In this document: piece by piece, positions 12,001-23,898 of the stretch | Layout: every line of letters begins with the position of its first letter | Numbering within the stretch: position 1 is the stretch's first letter | DNA from: Berberis thunbergii | Taxonomy: Eukaryota; Streptophyta; Magnoliopsida; Ranunculales; Berberidaceae | DNA: 64,000 bases | Direction of reading: 5' to 3' | NCBI GenBank assembly: GCA_003290165.1 | Contig: QNQO01001817.1 | Coordinates: forward strand, 1-64,000 | Position numbers and translations under genes: made by a program | The notes under the pieces: generated by a model | What the model was told of the DNA's origin: nothing | Seen by the model: the letters and a program-made list of their open reading frames with translations, nothing else | The model's database searches: none

Positions 12001-13027
12001 TTTTGCTGGTTTGAGTAAATTTTGAAGTAACATGTGAATTAATGTTCATCAGTTTCAGCATTTTAAGACAAATTTAAAAGAAACTTGAATGAGAGCCACA
12101 AGCTAAATAAAGAGATTTTCTTTATTAATCAATCAATGTACCACAACCACATAACTAACAAAGATAAAATCAAATATATCCAATAACTGTGAAAACCCAA
12201 TGGATAGGAAAATCCCTTCTAAACCAACTTAGACAATCAGTATATAGTTTTTGAATTATAAAGAAAACTTGAATGAGAGCCATAATATATAAGATTACAA
12301 AACCGACTCAATATCAACTCGCATTACAACAAATATCGTACATAACTCTAACAAAAAAAAAATGTCACACATCTCTTTGTCCGAGTGGGATAGGTTGGAA
12401 AAAAGAGAATAATTTATCAAAGCATACATAAATTTTATCACAAACATTTGAAGAAGTCCCAAGTCTGCATGTCTTCAAAAAAAGTATCATTCAGAACCAG
12501 CGTGGCTCATCCATTCTCCAAATGCATTTTCCTCTTATGAGTTTCAGTTTCATAATTCCTTCACCAAACATATAAAATGGTGGGTTAGCATTCTTAAGAT
12601 ACAAACAAAAAAAAAATCCAAAATAAATAGAGATAGTTTCCATTGTTTCCACCATAATTGTCGGGTTTTAAGAGATTTTCTTTCACTAAAACAATGCTTT
12701 CCTTTTTAAGACTAAATCATAAATTTCCTCTTTAAAATAAAAAAAAACATAAAAATTTCCTCTTATATCTTTCCATAACTAGTTTCCCTCAGTTCCTAAT
12801 GCTTAAGAAACAACCAAAAAAAAAATTTTCCTTTTTAAGACTAAATCATATGACATAAATTTCCTCTTTAAAAAAACAAAAAAAACATAAAAATTTCCTC
12901 TTATATCTTTCCATAATTACCCAAATCTCTTGACATTATAGAGAAATAAGCATATAAAACTAAGCACAAGCATTTACCTGTATCATGAGTTGAACTGCTA
13001 CTACACCTACCCTTGAGTTTTTCTCAC
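12001..13027 (-). other. NLR1 3' flank, probable 3'UTR with an intron
   Basis: On the minus strand, about 45 nt after the NLR stop, comes ATACAG followed by GTAAATGC. This is a donor-like sequence conserved in the NLR2 flank (about 27075-27090) and in unit III (about 56825). This suggests a 3'UTR intron. The remainder is AT-rich, partly in two tandem copies (12725-12780 and 12830-12910), and is shared with 26200-27130. Confidence 0.45.
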
Positions 13028-15751
13028 TCACATGCTATACCACATCTCCGAGAATGCTGAGCGATCATCTGTGAAAATGAATGGAGAAGTCGGAGTGGTT
13101 TTCCTATGATTTCTCATTGCATCACTCAATTGAGTCGGCACTCGCATCACATTTATCTTTTTGAGATTAGTGAGGTGTTCAATTCCCATTAGCACCTCTA
13201 GTAGCGGGGAATCTGCTAAGGCCATCTGTTGAATAACAGGCATTGCTCCTTCTTCTATTTGTATAAGCTTCAAATCATAATGATCCCCAAGTCCCAGATG
13301 CCGAAGTCTAGGAAACCCTCCTTTCTTAAACCATAATGATTCCATTCCAAATGCTCCATCTAGCTTCAACACAGCCAACTTTGGCAGCTGAAACTGAAGC
13401 CCGTCAAAAAAAGATGTGAAGTCCTTCAATCTTGAATCTGCGAGATGTAACTTTACAAGATTCGCAAGTTTGAGAATCCACATGGGAGACTTGTCCATCC
13501 ACCCCGTAAGGCGGAGACGTTGAAGCGATGGAGGAGGACAGGTTAACCTTTGCACATCTAGAATTGTGCTTGCTTGATCCACTAATCCCAAATATAAACT
13601 ATGTAGAAATTTCATCTTCTCAATTGTAGCGAGCACATTGCTTCCTTCATCTCCATCCAACACATAAACTTCCAATGATCTCAACCGTGTTAACATATAG
13701 AGCTCCTTACTTATGCCTTTGTAACCAATAACTCCACGGAGCTTTTCTAAGGTGGTCAAGCAACCAATCCCTACCGGCACTCTTGTAACATAATCACAAA
13801 GGAGATGACGAAGACATTTTAGCTTGACGATCCCAAGTGGGAGCTCATGTATGCTTGTGAATTTGATGTCTAAGGTCTCCAGGTTTATAAGCTTTTCCAG
13901 AGAATCTGGAAGAGAACTTATATTATCATTACCTCTGAGGCTCAAATACCTCAAAAAGAATAGATCAGTCACAGCTTCAACTTGGCGGAGATGGGCACCT
14001 TCCAAGTCCAACACTTTCAACAGTTTAACTTTCTTCAAAAGCATAACACAAGACGAGCTGAATGATGAGGATCCACCAAACACAAACAACGATCGAATAT
14101 GCGAACTCAAATTCTCAGTCGTGGGCAGAGTATTCTCTCGGGCGTCGCCACTACTTGTATTGCCAATGGATAGGCGTCTCATGCCAGACTGACAAGAGAA
14201 TCCAACAAACTCCTGATCACGAGCTCTTGTTCGAAGGAACTCATGCAAAAGGTCATGAATTCCACATGTCCTCACCCTTCCACTTCCATCAATTTCTCCC
14301 ACTTGAATCAAGCTCCTTGCAATGAGCTCGTCAAGAAAATGTTTTGCCATATTCTCCTTCGTCATTGTAACACTCATGCTAACCTTTATTTCAAGGTCAG
14401 CAAACCCCTCTGCTACCCATAAACGAAGTAGTCTAGAACAATTGATGGAGTAATCCTCGGGAAAAATGCAGAGGTACAAGAGGCAAGATTTGAGGTGGTG
14501 TGGCAAATCATCATAGCTTAGAGACAATATGGTGTTTACATCATTTAGGCTGGGGTGATGAGACAATAAAAGAGGGTCGTCGTATATTTGCTCCCATTCC
14601 GTTGTATCCTTCGTTGACAAGAGGCCAGCTAAGGAAACAATTGCAAGCGGAACGCCCTTGCACTTGTTCAAGAACTTTTGGCTTAAATCAACTGGGTGGG
14701 GGTGATCATCACTCTCTGATTTGAACGCGACCATTTGAAAGAGTCTCCACGCAGCATCTTCTTCCAGCGGTTGGAGTGAATAGGGGTAGCCTGCCGAGTT
14801 TTCTAGGCAAGCTTTTGCTATATTTTCCGATCGAGCCGTCACTAAAATTCTACTACCAAGTCTGCTATTAGGCAATGCACACTTCAAGTCTCTCCATGCA
14901 CCTATGTCCCATATATCGTCTAGAACCACGACATACTTGGTGTTCGAGAGGCGGTTACATAGCATATCCATTAATTGGGCGGTCTCCGTCCTCTCCAACT
15001 GACTAAATAATGCCTTCTTTTCCTCTTCGCTAAGGAATTGCAAGATCAAATTTCGCAGAAGACGATCAATTTGGAATGTCTGGGATACGGTGATCCAAAG
15101 ACGGCAAGGAAAGTGTTCTTTCACAGTGGCGCTCTCATACACTTTCTTTACAAAGGTCGTCTTTCCAAGGCCGCCCATACCAAATATAGAGACTACAACA
15201 AGCCTCAAATCTTGATCTAGCAGCCACCCGGTAATTTTGTTTCGCTGGGTGTCGATTCCCACAACACGAGCATCTTCGATGAAAAGTGCATCACGCCGTG
15301 GATCGCGTGTTATCACTTTTGATGAGACTTGGTTGGAGCCAATAGGAATGTATCTATCCTTCGTCTTGGAAATGTCCTCAAGCCGTATTTTGATATCCCC
15401 GATTTGAGTAGCCAATTCATATTGTTCGGACCAGATCTTGAAGAAGAACTTCACGTTTTTCAAGAATCCACAGGTACAATGCCCATGCCGGCTTTGATGT
15501 CGAAGCACGTAAACATCAAGGATATCCTCGATGGCAAATGCTACGCGTCTTAGCTGGTTCAACCAAACTTTGACCACGTCTCCTTGCTCCATTTCTCCTT
15601 GTCTTTCGGCATTCTTCAAACGAGCTTTGATGCTTTCGAATTCAAACCTAATGCATATAACTTCTTTGCGAACATTTTTCAACAACACAACTTCTTGCTC
15701 AACAATTGATGCAAGTCTTTCAATCACAAAGCTCACAACACTCTCTGCCAT
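13028..15751 (-). CDS. CC-NBS-LRR resistance protein (RPM1-like), intact
   Basis: This single-exon reading frame gives a 907-residue intracellular immune receptor. An Rx-type coiled coil at 1-130 contains an EDVID-like AIEDILD at about 73-79. The NB-ARC domain follows. It has P-loop GMGGLGKTT at about 191-199, CRLWITVSQTF as RNBS-A, kinase-2 KYVVVLDDIWD at about 272-282, GSRILVTA as RNBS-B, GVPLAIVSLAG as GLPL at about 366-376, RNBS-D CLLYLCIFPEDYSI, and IHD at about 498-500 in place of MHD. LRRs fill the rest. I chose MAES at 15751 because the in-frame upstream ATG at 15793 is closed off by a stop in the paralogue at 29872. Such proteins sense pathogen effectors or modified host proteins and trigger cell death. 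Function is inferred from family. Expression is not known. Confidence 0.93.
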   Translation of the reverse strand: MAESVVSFVIERLASIVEQEVVLLKNVRKEVICIRFEFESIKARLKNAERQGEMEQGDVVKVWLNQLRRVAFAIEDILDVYVLRHQSRHGHCTCGFLKNVKFFFKIWSEQYELATQIGDIKIRLEDISKTKDRYIPIGSNQVSSKVITRDPRRDALFIEDARVVGIDTQRNKITGWLLDQDLRLVVVSIFGMGGLGKTTFVKKVYESATVKEHFPCRLWITVSQTFQIDRLLRNLILQFLSEEEKKALFSQLERTETAQLMDMLCNRLSNTKYVVVLDDIWDIGAWRDLKCALPNSRLGSRILVTARSENIAKACLENSAGYPYSLQPLEEDAAWRLFQMVAFKSESDDHPHPVDLSQKFLNKCKGVPLAIVSLAGLLSTKDTTEWEQIYDDPLLLSHHPSLNDVNTILSLSYDDLPHHLKSCLLYLCIFPEDYSINCSRLLRLWVAEGFADLEIKVSMSVTMTKENMAKHFLDELIARSLIQVGEIDGSGRVRTCGIHDLLHEFLRTRARDQEFVGFSCQSGMRRLSIGNTSSGDARENTLPTTENLSSHIRSLFVFGGSSSFSSSCVMLLKKVKLLKVLDLEGAHLRQVEAVTDLFFLRYLSLRGNDNISSLPDSLEKLINLETLDIKFTSIHELPLGIVKLKCLRHLLCDYVTRVPVGIGCLTTLEKLRGVIGYKGISKELYMLTRLRSLEVYVLDGDEGSNVLATIEKMKFLHSLYLGLVDQASTILDVQRLTCPPPSLQRLRLTGWMDKSPMWILKLANLVKLHLADSRLKDFTSFFDGLQFQLPKLAVLKLDGAFGMESLWFKKGGFPRLRHLGLGDHYDLKLIQIEEGAMPVIQQMALADSPLLEVLMGIEHLTNLKKINVMRVPTQLSDAMRNHRKTTPTSPFIFTDDRSAFSEMWYSM

Positions 15752-16095
15752 TGCTTTATCTCGGGAATTTCTTTCGTTTGAATTAGATTGCAAATTATGA
15801 GTATGAATTGAAGGCTTTCGCGGCTCAGTATTTATCTACAATTCAAAATTTCTAGACAAAGTTAAAGAGACAAAATAAAGTGGTTGAGTGATTACATGTC
15901 TTGTCTTTCTTTTGAAAAAATAATATTCTCAATGTCTCATTCCAATTCCAAAAGTTCCCTTAACATTTTCTCTCTCTCTTTTGCTTTTTCTTCTTTATTT
16001 GCAAAGCTTCCTAACCAAACAAGATACGAATATGTTTATATTTATAATATTCATTAGTATGGAAGAAAGCATAGGTTTTCTTTTCTTTTATATTT
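15752..16095 (-). promoter_or_regulatory. NLR1 5' region
   Basis: The minus strand upstream of the start contains a TATA-like GATAAATACTGAG near 15826-15838. The first 170 bp recur at 38893-39160 without an NLR. The CT-rich tract and AT-rich region to 16095 recur at 35925-36140, 39130-39440 and 39700-39960. Promoter identity is inferred only from position and conservation. Confidence 0.4.
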
Positions 16096-16649
16096 ATTAT
16101 ATTGAAAAATAAAGTGAACGGGATGACTTTAATCATAGTGCGGTAGTGCCAATGCATGAGTCCTTAGTAATACACCCACTCATAAATGACTTAGTACATG
16201 TTCATTCTATGTATCATATTCACGCATGCTTCTGGCTAGCAATACACCCAATCATAAATACTAAATAAACTCAATCATAAATATTTAGTCCTTAGTTGGA
16301 CATAATGAGATTATGCTTTATACTATGCAGGATTTGATTTGTTAATATAAACTTTAGATTAAAAGAAAAAAAGAGCTACTTTATTTATTCATAATTATTT
16401 AGATTAGTTGCCCTGCTTTGTATCTTTAGAATTAATTAATGTCTAAATTTTGCATTCATAATCATTTTAAAAAAAAATTCATTGAAATGACACAACACGC
16501 ATTGTAACTCTTAATCCACCTATTGATATTGCTTGTCAATATTAAAAAATTGGGAGGGCATTTGCAGAAATACAAAATATGATAGTTATGTTGTACAACA
16601 CCCCAATTCTTGATGAAACTTATGCTGATAGAGATGATTAAATCAGTAG
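16096..16649. other. NLR upstream flank
   Basis: Bases 16110-16200 (catgagtccttagtaataca) recur at about 39990-40090. No coding signal was seen. Confidence 0.4.
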
Positions 16650-16763
16650 CCAGGTTGGTTGGTTAAGGCTGTGGTCGTTTAACTCTCACGTCTTGGGTTC
16701 TATGTCTACAGGCGGCATGGGGTGAGGAGGGGTTAAGGGTTATTTAAAATAAAAAATAAAAAA
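16650..16763 (+). mobile_element. tRNA-derived SINE, family A
   Basis: It contains an A-box-like ggttggttaagg, a B-box-like cttgggttctatgtc and an A-rich 3' tail (aaaataaaaaataaaaaaa). The body matches the reverse complement of the SINE at 38950-39058 over ggttaagg, tgtggt and acgtcttgggtt. Possible 8-bp target duplications are atcagtag (16642-16649) and ataagtag (16764-16771), with one mismatch. Confidence 0.6.
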
Positions 16764-16771
16764 ATAAGTAG

Positions 16772-19027
16772 GTAACTCCATAGTCCATAGCGGGGGGTGT
16801 TGATTGTCAATACAAGGAAATTTCAAGTCAAATAAAATGACTATCTTTCAATACTAAATATTATTAAATAGAACGACTAATCTACTCTTGGCAAGAGAGT
16901 TATAGACGTAGATTTTGGGAGGCAAATTAAAGCGCCTCAAAATAATTGGGATGGGAGGCAAAGCTCCGTGAAAAAACCCCAACACTCTGAAATCGTCAAA
17001 GTTAAAATTATGTTTCCCTCCCTGTAGCTGCAGTGCAGTTCTTTGTTCTGCGATAAGGTTTCTAAATCTTTAATTGGGCTTTTGCACACATGTTGTGTTA
17101 AACTTTACAGCCTTCGGACTTGCATTTCAATTATTTGTCAATAATTACTCATAACCTCAAATAACATTTTTCAGAATCTCTTCAGCATATGTTTGGGTTC
17201 AAAATAAATAAACCACCTATTAATAAAATTATAAAAATTCGAGAACTATAAGAATATAGATTTGGAGGATTTTTTAGAAATGTAAACAAGTATATTTTCT
17301 AAAGTTGCAATAGGGTTGTGATATTACGTGAAAATAGGTAAAATTACTTGAAATGTAAAAATTTGCAACCATACTGAAGAACACTAAAAATGATGTTATT
17401 TGACATTTATTAATTGGTAGGTGTCATACCTGTGAAGCTGAGATTCATTCTCTCTTCATTAAGCATGTAACTGACGGTGAGATGATTGAAGCTCGGATAT
17501 AGGTAGAGAAAGACGGCTAGTTTTGAGCTTTGGTATCACCCGTGGTGGAGGTTCTACGGAGTACAGAGTGCAGTCTCTACAGTCGGTATGAACAGGTACT
17601 TACATCTAAATTAGTGTCAACCGGTTAAATTAATAATTATACGAAACTCTTGATATTTCTCTTAACCATAGGCTGCGTTAACAGTTGCGTTAATGAAACC
17701 AGTGGCTTTGATTTTTGACGATGATCTTGATCTTTACTGCCATATTTCATTGAACACAATACTGCATTCTTTCTTGAACAATAAGTCAATAAGTCTATTA
17801 GATATGTGTCCTGCCCTATAGGTGAATCACTTCAGTTCCTTGTAGATCTAGTAATAGCATTAATAAAGAAAGATGAAATAGATTTTCATGTGAGATTAAT
17901 GTATAGCTAGGCAACAAACAAACAGACCTTATATATATATATATATATTATTTTTTTTCCACAATGGCAATGTTATATTTAATGAAGTGAGCGCTAATTT
18001 GATATACGTACTAAAATCCGGAGATACAGAGGTAAAACATAGTTTTCAACTTTTCATTATATAAGAATCTGATTAAAAATCTAGTTCACTAATGAAAAAT
18101 CTGTTGTTTTTTAAATTAATTTAGTTATTATGTTAAGGCTTGTGAAAAGAATTTCAGTTGTTTGTACTCACATCTAACGAGCCATTTGATTCCTGCAAGA
18201 AAAGGATAAAAAAAATATTAATGTAATATGTTCAAGGAAATTAAGAGACTACAAAATTAATATATATATATGGAGTTCCATATTGAAATTAATTAAGGGT
18301 TATATACAATGCAATTACAAAGACTAAAAAAAATGGAAAATTAGCACTTGGGATGATATCATACCTGATATCTCCGTCATGTTTCTGATCATGGCATCCC
18401 TGGTCGGATAAGTATAGGATGGAAGACCTGCTTAAATTTAACCAGTTAGAAATAATCAAACTATGTAAACAACAATTATCAATATTTCCATAGGAATAAG
18501 TATAGGATGGAAGACCTGCTAATTATGTTGATGGTAAAATGAAAAATCTGACTTACACATGTAAACAACAATTGCCAATATTTCCATAGGAATGAATGGA
18601 GAAGTTCCAATATTTTGATATGTGTAAAATGTCCCACTCCTAAATGAGGCAGGTGATTTAGCCATGAGATGAAGAGCTGTAATTCCCTGTTTGTCACTCC
18701 TAAATGTCCCACTCATTTATCTTTATTGCCAAACCTGATTGAACAATTTTAGAAATCGAAGACCATTATTTCACAATATTATCAAATCAAATTGTCTTTC
18801 ATGAATATGAATATCAGAGTTTCTGCTACGGTTGCTACCCAAATAATGTTGCTACATCTAAACGGGCAATAACAAATTGACTATTAGGGGATTTTTATTC
18901 AAATTGTGACCATTTAAGAGTAGACATACAAATGTTAGATTAAGTAGCTCCCAGTGACCTTCATCGTAGTGTTTTAACTTCTCAGTCTGCTTTCACATCA
19001 TGGGGACATTCACCTTATTCTGATGTT
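16772..19027. other. Stretch without a recognised gene
   Basis: It contains a duplicate of 709-785 at 17697-17770, a TA repeat at about 17933-17949, and a direct repeat of about 30 bp (aggaataagtataggatgga and neighbours) at about 18407-18432 and 18490-18520. Nothing coding was recognised. Confidence 0.4.
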
Positions 19028-19244
19028 CAGGGCCGACCTTGAAGTGAAAATAGTGATTTATCCCGCCAAATTTCTCTGTTTTGGCTCCCCATATATCTCT
19101 TATAGGTTTTTATTAATTTTTCTAGTTTTTCAACATTTTTTTAGTTGGTACAACTTGTGCCATTTGTTTCGTATTTGCCAAAGACATTTAATAAAATTTC
19201 ATTAATAGGGGTCCTCCGGCCTCCAAAATCTCAACGCAGCCCTG
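19028..19244. mobile_element. hAT-type MITE, 217 bp
   Basis: The ends are inverted: CAGGGCCGACCTTGA on the left against CAGGGCTGCGTTGA read from the right. CAGGG termini are typical of hAT elements. The flanking 8 bases, ctgatgtt and cttatggt, agree at six positions, as expected of an old 8-bp target duplication. There is no coding capacity. Confidence 0.6.
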
Positions 19245-19625
19245 CTTATGGTGTACATAGCTTGACAACAACGGGATAGCAGTGGTATCATCATCTTTTT
19301 CACATATCTTTCAAAGGTTATCATGACTGGATACTATATTTATGAAGAAAATTTGATTTACAAGTAGAAAACCACTAACACGTTGAAGTTTATGACCGGG
19401 TAAATAAAAAGAAACCAAAAGGTTAGTTTTTCTAGTACATGATTGTGTCTTATTTTGGTGATTTTTTTCTTGACGTGTTTTGGCACCTGTGTCAGACAAC
19501 AACATTTGTACTCATCCCGCTGTTAGTTACATATCTTAGTTATTTACGCTGTTAGAAGTTATAAATATGCTATCATTTCGTGTGATTTCTGAGCTCGTAG
19601 TTGAGTTGTGAAGCTTCTGATACAG
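19245..19625. other. Duplicated non-coding segment
   Basis: Bases 19296-19440 recur at 43176-43315. Bases 19443-19625 match the intron at 1346-1555. Confidence 0.55.
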
Positions 19626-19898
19626 GTACATGCCAATATTGCCAATGACGAAATCAGAAACAAAGTCTGCTGACCGGTGCCATTTCCACTATTAACCCTG
19701 ACAGACAGATTTCAAGTCGAAAAGTATCATTAATTCCCTTGCTTCTTGAATCTAAAGATTTTACTGCAAGTAATGGATTGATAAACATTGAAGATGAAAA
19801 TAAAGTCCCAGATGATATTGTGCATCCAGAGTTTCCTGGAAATGTAAAAACCAAAAAACAAAACACAGAAGAACAGTGCCTTGGCACGATTAGATTAG
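19626..19898 (+). pseudogene. Exon relic of the same unrecognised gene as 1296-1660
   Basis: A cag acceptor precedes VHANIANDEIRNKVC and then an in-frame TGA. In a shifted frame the reading continues from about 19700 as PDRQISSRKVSLIPLLLESK and on for another 45 codons, ending at a run of 25 A residues (19899-19923). The protein is acidic and not recognised. The stop and frame change mark it as a pseudo-exon. Confidence 0.35.
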
Positions 19899-20276
19899 AA
19901 AAAAAAAAAAAAAAAAAAAAAAACCCTAGTTTTCGGATCATCAATCGATTTTATTAGAGAGTTGGACCGTGCAATCCGTTACATTTTAGCCCATTGTTTA
20001 CTTTACAAATCTTCTCTCACTCTCATTAGCTGTTACTTCTTTGAGACATTGATACAAACACTTGATGTGGATGATGTGAGTGTTTGTCCTCTTTGACCGA
20101 TCCTCACTTCTCTTTGTTTGCTTTTCTTTCTTTCTTTCATTCTGATTTTGATGATTGATCACAAATCTCTCTTGTTTTTGCTCTTAGCCAGGTAGCTGTT
20201 GAGTTGTTGTAAAGTTTAGTTTATTAGGGTTGATTGAGGATCAGTATTTGTTTCTGATCAATCTGGGTCGCAAGCA

Positions 20277-20340
20277 ATCACGAGTGGTGCTCCACAACAA
20301 CAATTGATCTCAATTCAACCTGAAGAGCTCAAATTCCGAT
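20277..20340 (+). pseudogene. VAP27-like exon 1 without its start codon
   Basis: The reading TSGAPQQQLISIQPEELKF, followed by a gtaag donor at 20341, matches the N-terminus of plant VAP27 proteins (QLISIxPxELKF), where the MSP domain begins. The codon where the initiator should stand (20277-20279) is ATC, so the start has apparently been lost by one substitution. The sequence upstream looks like a 5'UTR. The next exon of the gene (ELxKQ...) was not found anywhere in the window. Confidence 0.6.
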
Positions 20341-23250
20341 GTAAGAATTCTTATCTTTGTCATCAATTAGAATTACAATGAAATATATTGGTGCTTGATC
20401 ATTTATTTGAATGATGATGAGCTTCAACTGTTGGATTTAATTCGCAGCTCTATTGTCATATTGCATATTCATTAACTAAGGTTGCGGTTCGACAACTCAC
20501 ACAGTTCATAAGTATCAATGTATCACATAGTTCTCTAAAAGCATTGACATTTTTTATTTGTTTAGAAAATCGACAAATCTTTAAGACATCTCAAAATTTT
20601 AATCTTTAATCGCTAAAATGTCTTAGAGTACTATATATGGGAGCAAGAGTAAGTTTGGTATACATTAAAGGATATGAAGGCAAGCGAAGATTTGATTTAG
20701 TTTCGAGTTTCCTAGGGTAAACCTAGATTTGTATATTGCAAAATAAAGTAAAGGCAAGGGTAAGTTTTGTATATTTTAAATTATGTAAGAAAAAAGGGAT
20801 ATTTTGTGTATTTTAAAATGTAAGAAAATTTTAAGACATGGACAATGTCTAAATGGTCCCTGCTGGCTGTTAGAAACTTAAATAGTAAAAAAAGGCATGC
20901 ATTCACAAAAACTCAACAAATCTAGTGTTTATCTTGGTGATGGTGGTAGTGGTGGCGATCGGAGCTGGTCCACGGATTAGGGCTGGGGGTGGTAGCCAAG
21001 GATTGGGATTTCGTTTTTTGAGTTAATTTCGGTGTCATGATTTTAAGAAATATTTCAGTGTGTAAAGAAACAACATAAAAATTTTGAGGATACATGAAAT
21101 ATATAATGAATTTTGAGGGTATATTAAATAAGTGGAAAAAATAATATGCAAGTAAATAAATGTATTAACAAATTAAATAAATCAACATACCTATAATTAG
21201 AAAATCAATATATAAGTAGAAGAAGTGACAATTAGGAAATTAGGGGGTGGTTTCAAAAATTAATAAATAATTAGAATAAATGATAATTAGAAAAAAAAAG
21301 CTTGAAATTTATGAAAAAATCCAGAAAATTTTCTAAAAGAACCTTGAAAAAAAAATGTAATTTTAGTATTTGGTTTTTGTATTTTTACCAAAAAAATGAA
21401 ATTTATGAAAAAACCCCAAAATTTACAAGAAAAACCTTTAAAAAATTGTAATTTTTTCGTTCGCCTTTTTTCTTTTCGTAATTTCAAAAAAAAACAAAAA
21501 TTTTGTCGAAATTTCGTATAATTACGCGAAATCGCAATCCTTGGTGGTAGCTATGAAGAAAGGAGGAAGAGGAGTGACATGCAAGGATTTCATAAATAGG
21601 TACTAAAAAGACATTATTATTATTATTTTGGTCAAACAGGTGAGAGAAAATTGTTTTAGGGAATAACTGAACATTCTCTAAGTGACTTGAAATAAATCAT
21701 CATGTCGATTTCCTGCAAATGCCACGAGCTTTCAATATAAGTCACTGAAGAAAATTTTAAAACTTTTGAGGCTTTGAAGATAGTTTTTAGAGGTTCAGCC
21801 AAACCGCCAAAAAGCCCTTTTAAAACACTTGTCCTGCACACGTTCTAACCGTTATCTCTATTTCAATTCTTTTCAAGGCAAATGCAATTGTCTCTATTTT
21901 CCTCCTCTTACCATCGTCCCCCTTTTCTCTTCTTTTGACCTCAAAATACCATCCCACTCTCCTCCTCCCTTTTTTTTCCCTCTCTCTAACCTTCATTCCC
22001 CTTCTCCACCGCCATGCGGTGTACTAGTATTTAAAAATTAAATAGCCTTGTAAACTTCAGTTACCATGTTGGATGATTAATACACTCGTGTAGATATGGA
22101 AGGACATACATAATTTAGTAATAGAAAGCCAACATTTGAGTAAGTTCAAATGCTTTGGAGAAACTAGTGAAGGAACCATGATTGTCCTAATTAATGGTCA
22201 TGTTTCCTACAGTTTTTTAAATTGTGTTTATCTTTTATTTTTTTTTATTTTTTTTTTATGCTATGTTCCCTCTGTAACAGTTGATTTGTTATTTTGTGTT
22301 TGCATGACCAACATATGTCATCTTTGAAAAATAGGGAGAGATATAGGATTCTGAAAACAAGCCTTTAATTTTTCATTCATCTTTGAAAATCATTATGGAA
22401 AATGATTATCTCACTCATTGTTGGGGAGTGTACAAGTAACTAGAGAGTAGGAGCAAAGTAAAAACTGGAGAAAGGATGAAGTTTAAGTACAATGTCATTT
22501 AAGGGTGAAAGCTGATGTGTGTTAGAGAAGGTTTCACCAACATTGACTTAAAGTACTAAGTTTTCTTATTTTGCGTCAAGTTTGTTGTTAGCAAGATAGT
22601 GGATTTAAAATTGTATTTTAATCAATTTAAGCATAAACTTAGATGCATCTCTCTACACATTTGGCAATAAGGTAATGACTCCCTAGCATGGCCGGCACCT
22701 CTAAGTGGTAAAAAATCATTTTCTAACCCATGATACCTAGATACTTCATTCTACTAATCATATCATTGTCGCATAAGATATGCCACCCTTAAACATTCAA
22801 AGCTTATGTCACACTTGTACACATTCGAATACTTCATAGACAGTTTAAGCATTACAACTTTTAAATTTTCGCATCATTGTACTAAACACATTTCCTCAAT
22901 TCTTCCAACTGTTTTATTTGTTCCTGATTGAAAATGTCATGAGTAATCTTTTATAATAGAATATGATCATATTTTGATTTAATATTTGGGAAATTAGATC
23001 TCCCTTTGTGTTCTTGTACAAATACTACATAATGGAAGGATCTTTGTAGCAATAACTGTGTGTGTTAGATTTTTGAAATTCTCTGTATCTTTGTTACCAA
23101 TAGGCAAAAGTTGGTTAGAAAAAAATAGTGAATTTGAGATCTCATTCAAAGAGAATGATAGTTTATTTTTTCGACAGATAGAAAATTCATTAGTATAAAA
23201 AAGAAAAGAAAAAAAGGAGGCTGAGTAAGCCTAGAAAAAAGAGAATGATA
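20341..23250. other. Non-coding duplicated stretch of unit II
   Basis: Bases 21022-21645 match 43320-43945, 22066-22340 match 43948-44235, and 22590-23250 match 44630-45300. The middle is a run of near-repeats such as aaatttatgaaaaaaccccaa. Open frames at 22136-22327 and its copy at 44017-44223 are conserved only because the DNA is duplicated. I see no gene. Confidence 0.5.
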
Positions 23251-23460
23251 TTAAATATCTGGAGTCTCCCTTTGTACTGTATACAGACTTTCCCACCTGC
23301 GAGGACCATGATAGGGAATTATTTGATCGCCTTTATCTGAAAGAAAAAGTGAAACACTATCAACCTGTTCACGACAATTATTCAAAATCTTAATCACACT
23401 GGGGTGGAGCATACCGTGAATTTCATTTAGAATGCTAGTTTTAGGGGTGGGGTTGTACAA
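23251..23460 (-). pseudogene. Unrecognised exon-like segment, copy 1
   Basis: The minus-strand reading contains [20 protein letters not shown] followed by a ttctttcag acceptor-like site and [20 protein letters not shown] second, more decayed copy is at 45300-45495. I do not recognise the protein and cannot exclude chance openness. Confidence 0.25.
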
Positions 23461-23686
23461 TTTCTACTCCTTTCTATGGGAGCTCTTGTTCACATGCAAT
23501 AATTGTTTGCTTGAGCAGTTGAACTGGAAAAACAGAGCTATTGTGATCTTAAAGTGTCAATCACCACCGAGCATTACTTATCATGATACTGTAAGCAATG
23601 TTTACTTGGACAAATAAAAAATATTTTTTACTGTGGGTGACATCATTTTCTTTGTTGATCTTAATGATGATTATTATGATTGACAG

Positions 23687-23827
23687 TTCAATAAAGATGG
23701 TGAACGGACCATATATGAGTGCAAGCTTAGGGTTGTTTATTCGTCTGAGTCAAGTCAGGTGAGTTCAGAAGATGAAAATTATGCTTCAAAGAACCCCAAA
23801 CGAAGTGTGGATCCTACTCCTAGCGCT
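23687..23827 (+). pseudogene. VAP27-like exon 4 (end of MSP domain)
   Basis: This exon of 47 codons lies between a gacag acceptor and a gtaag donor. It reads FNKDGERTIYECKLRVVYSS and then a Ser/Glu-rich linker ending PTPSA. In plant VAP27 proteins the FNK...CKLRVVY block closes the MSP domain that binds FFAT-motif partners at ER contact sites. The exon is open and its splice sites are intact. Only the last few bases of exon 3 survive just upstream (about 23583-23591), however, and the gene is interrupted downstream at about 23899. Confidence 0.65.
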
Positions 23828-23898
23828 GTAAGAATTTCCACACTTAACTTTTTTGTACTTTATGGTTTATTTAATATATATCTTCTTCTATTGATTCT

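Noticed and set aside
13824..15800. Open plus-strand frames of 60-122 codons opposite NLR1
   Set aside because: They are antisense shadows of the conserved NLR coding sequence and recur opposite NLR2 for the same reason.
22136..22327. Hydrophobic 63-codon frame duplicated at 44017-44223
   Set aside because: Conservation is explained by the recent duplication of the surrounding non-coding DNA. The hydrophobic part is translated from a T-run.
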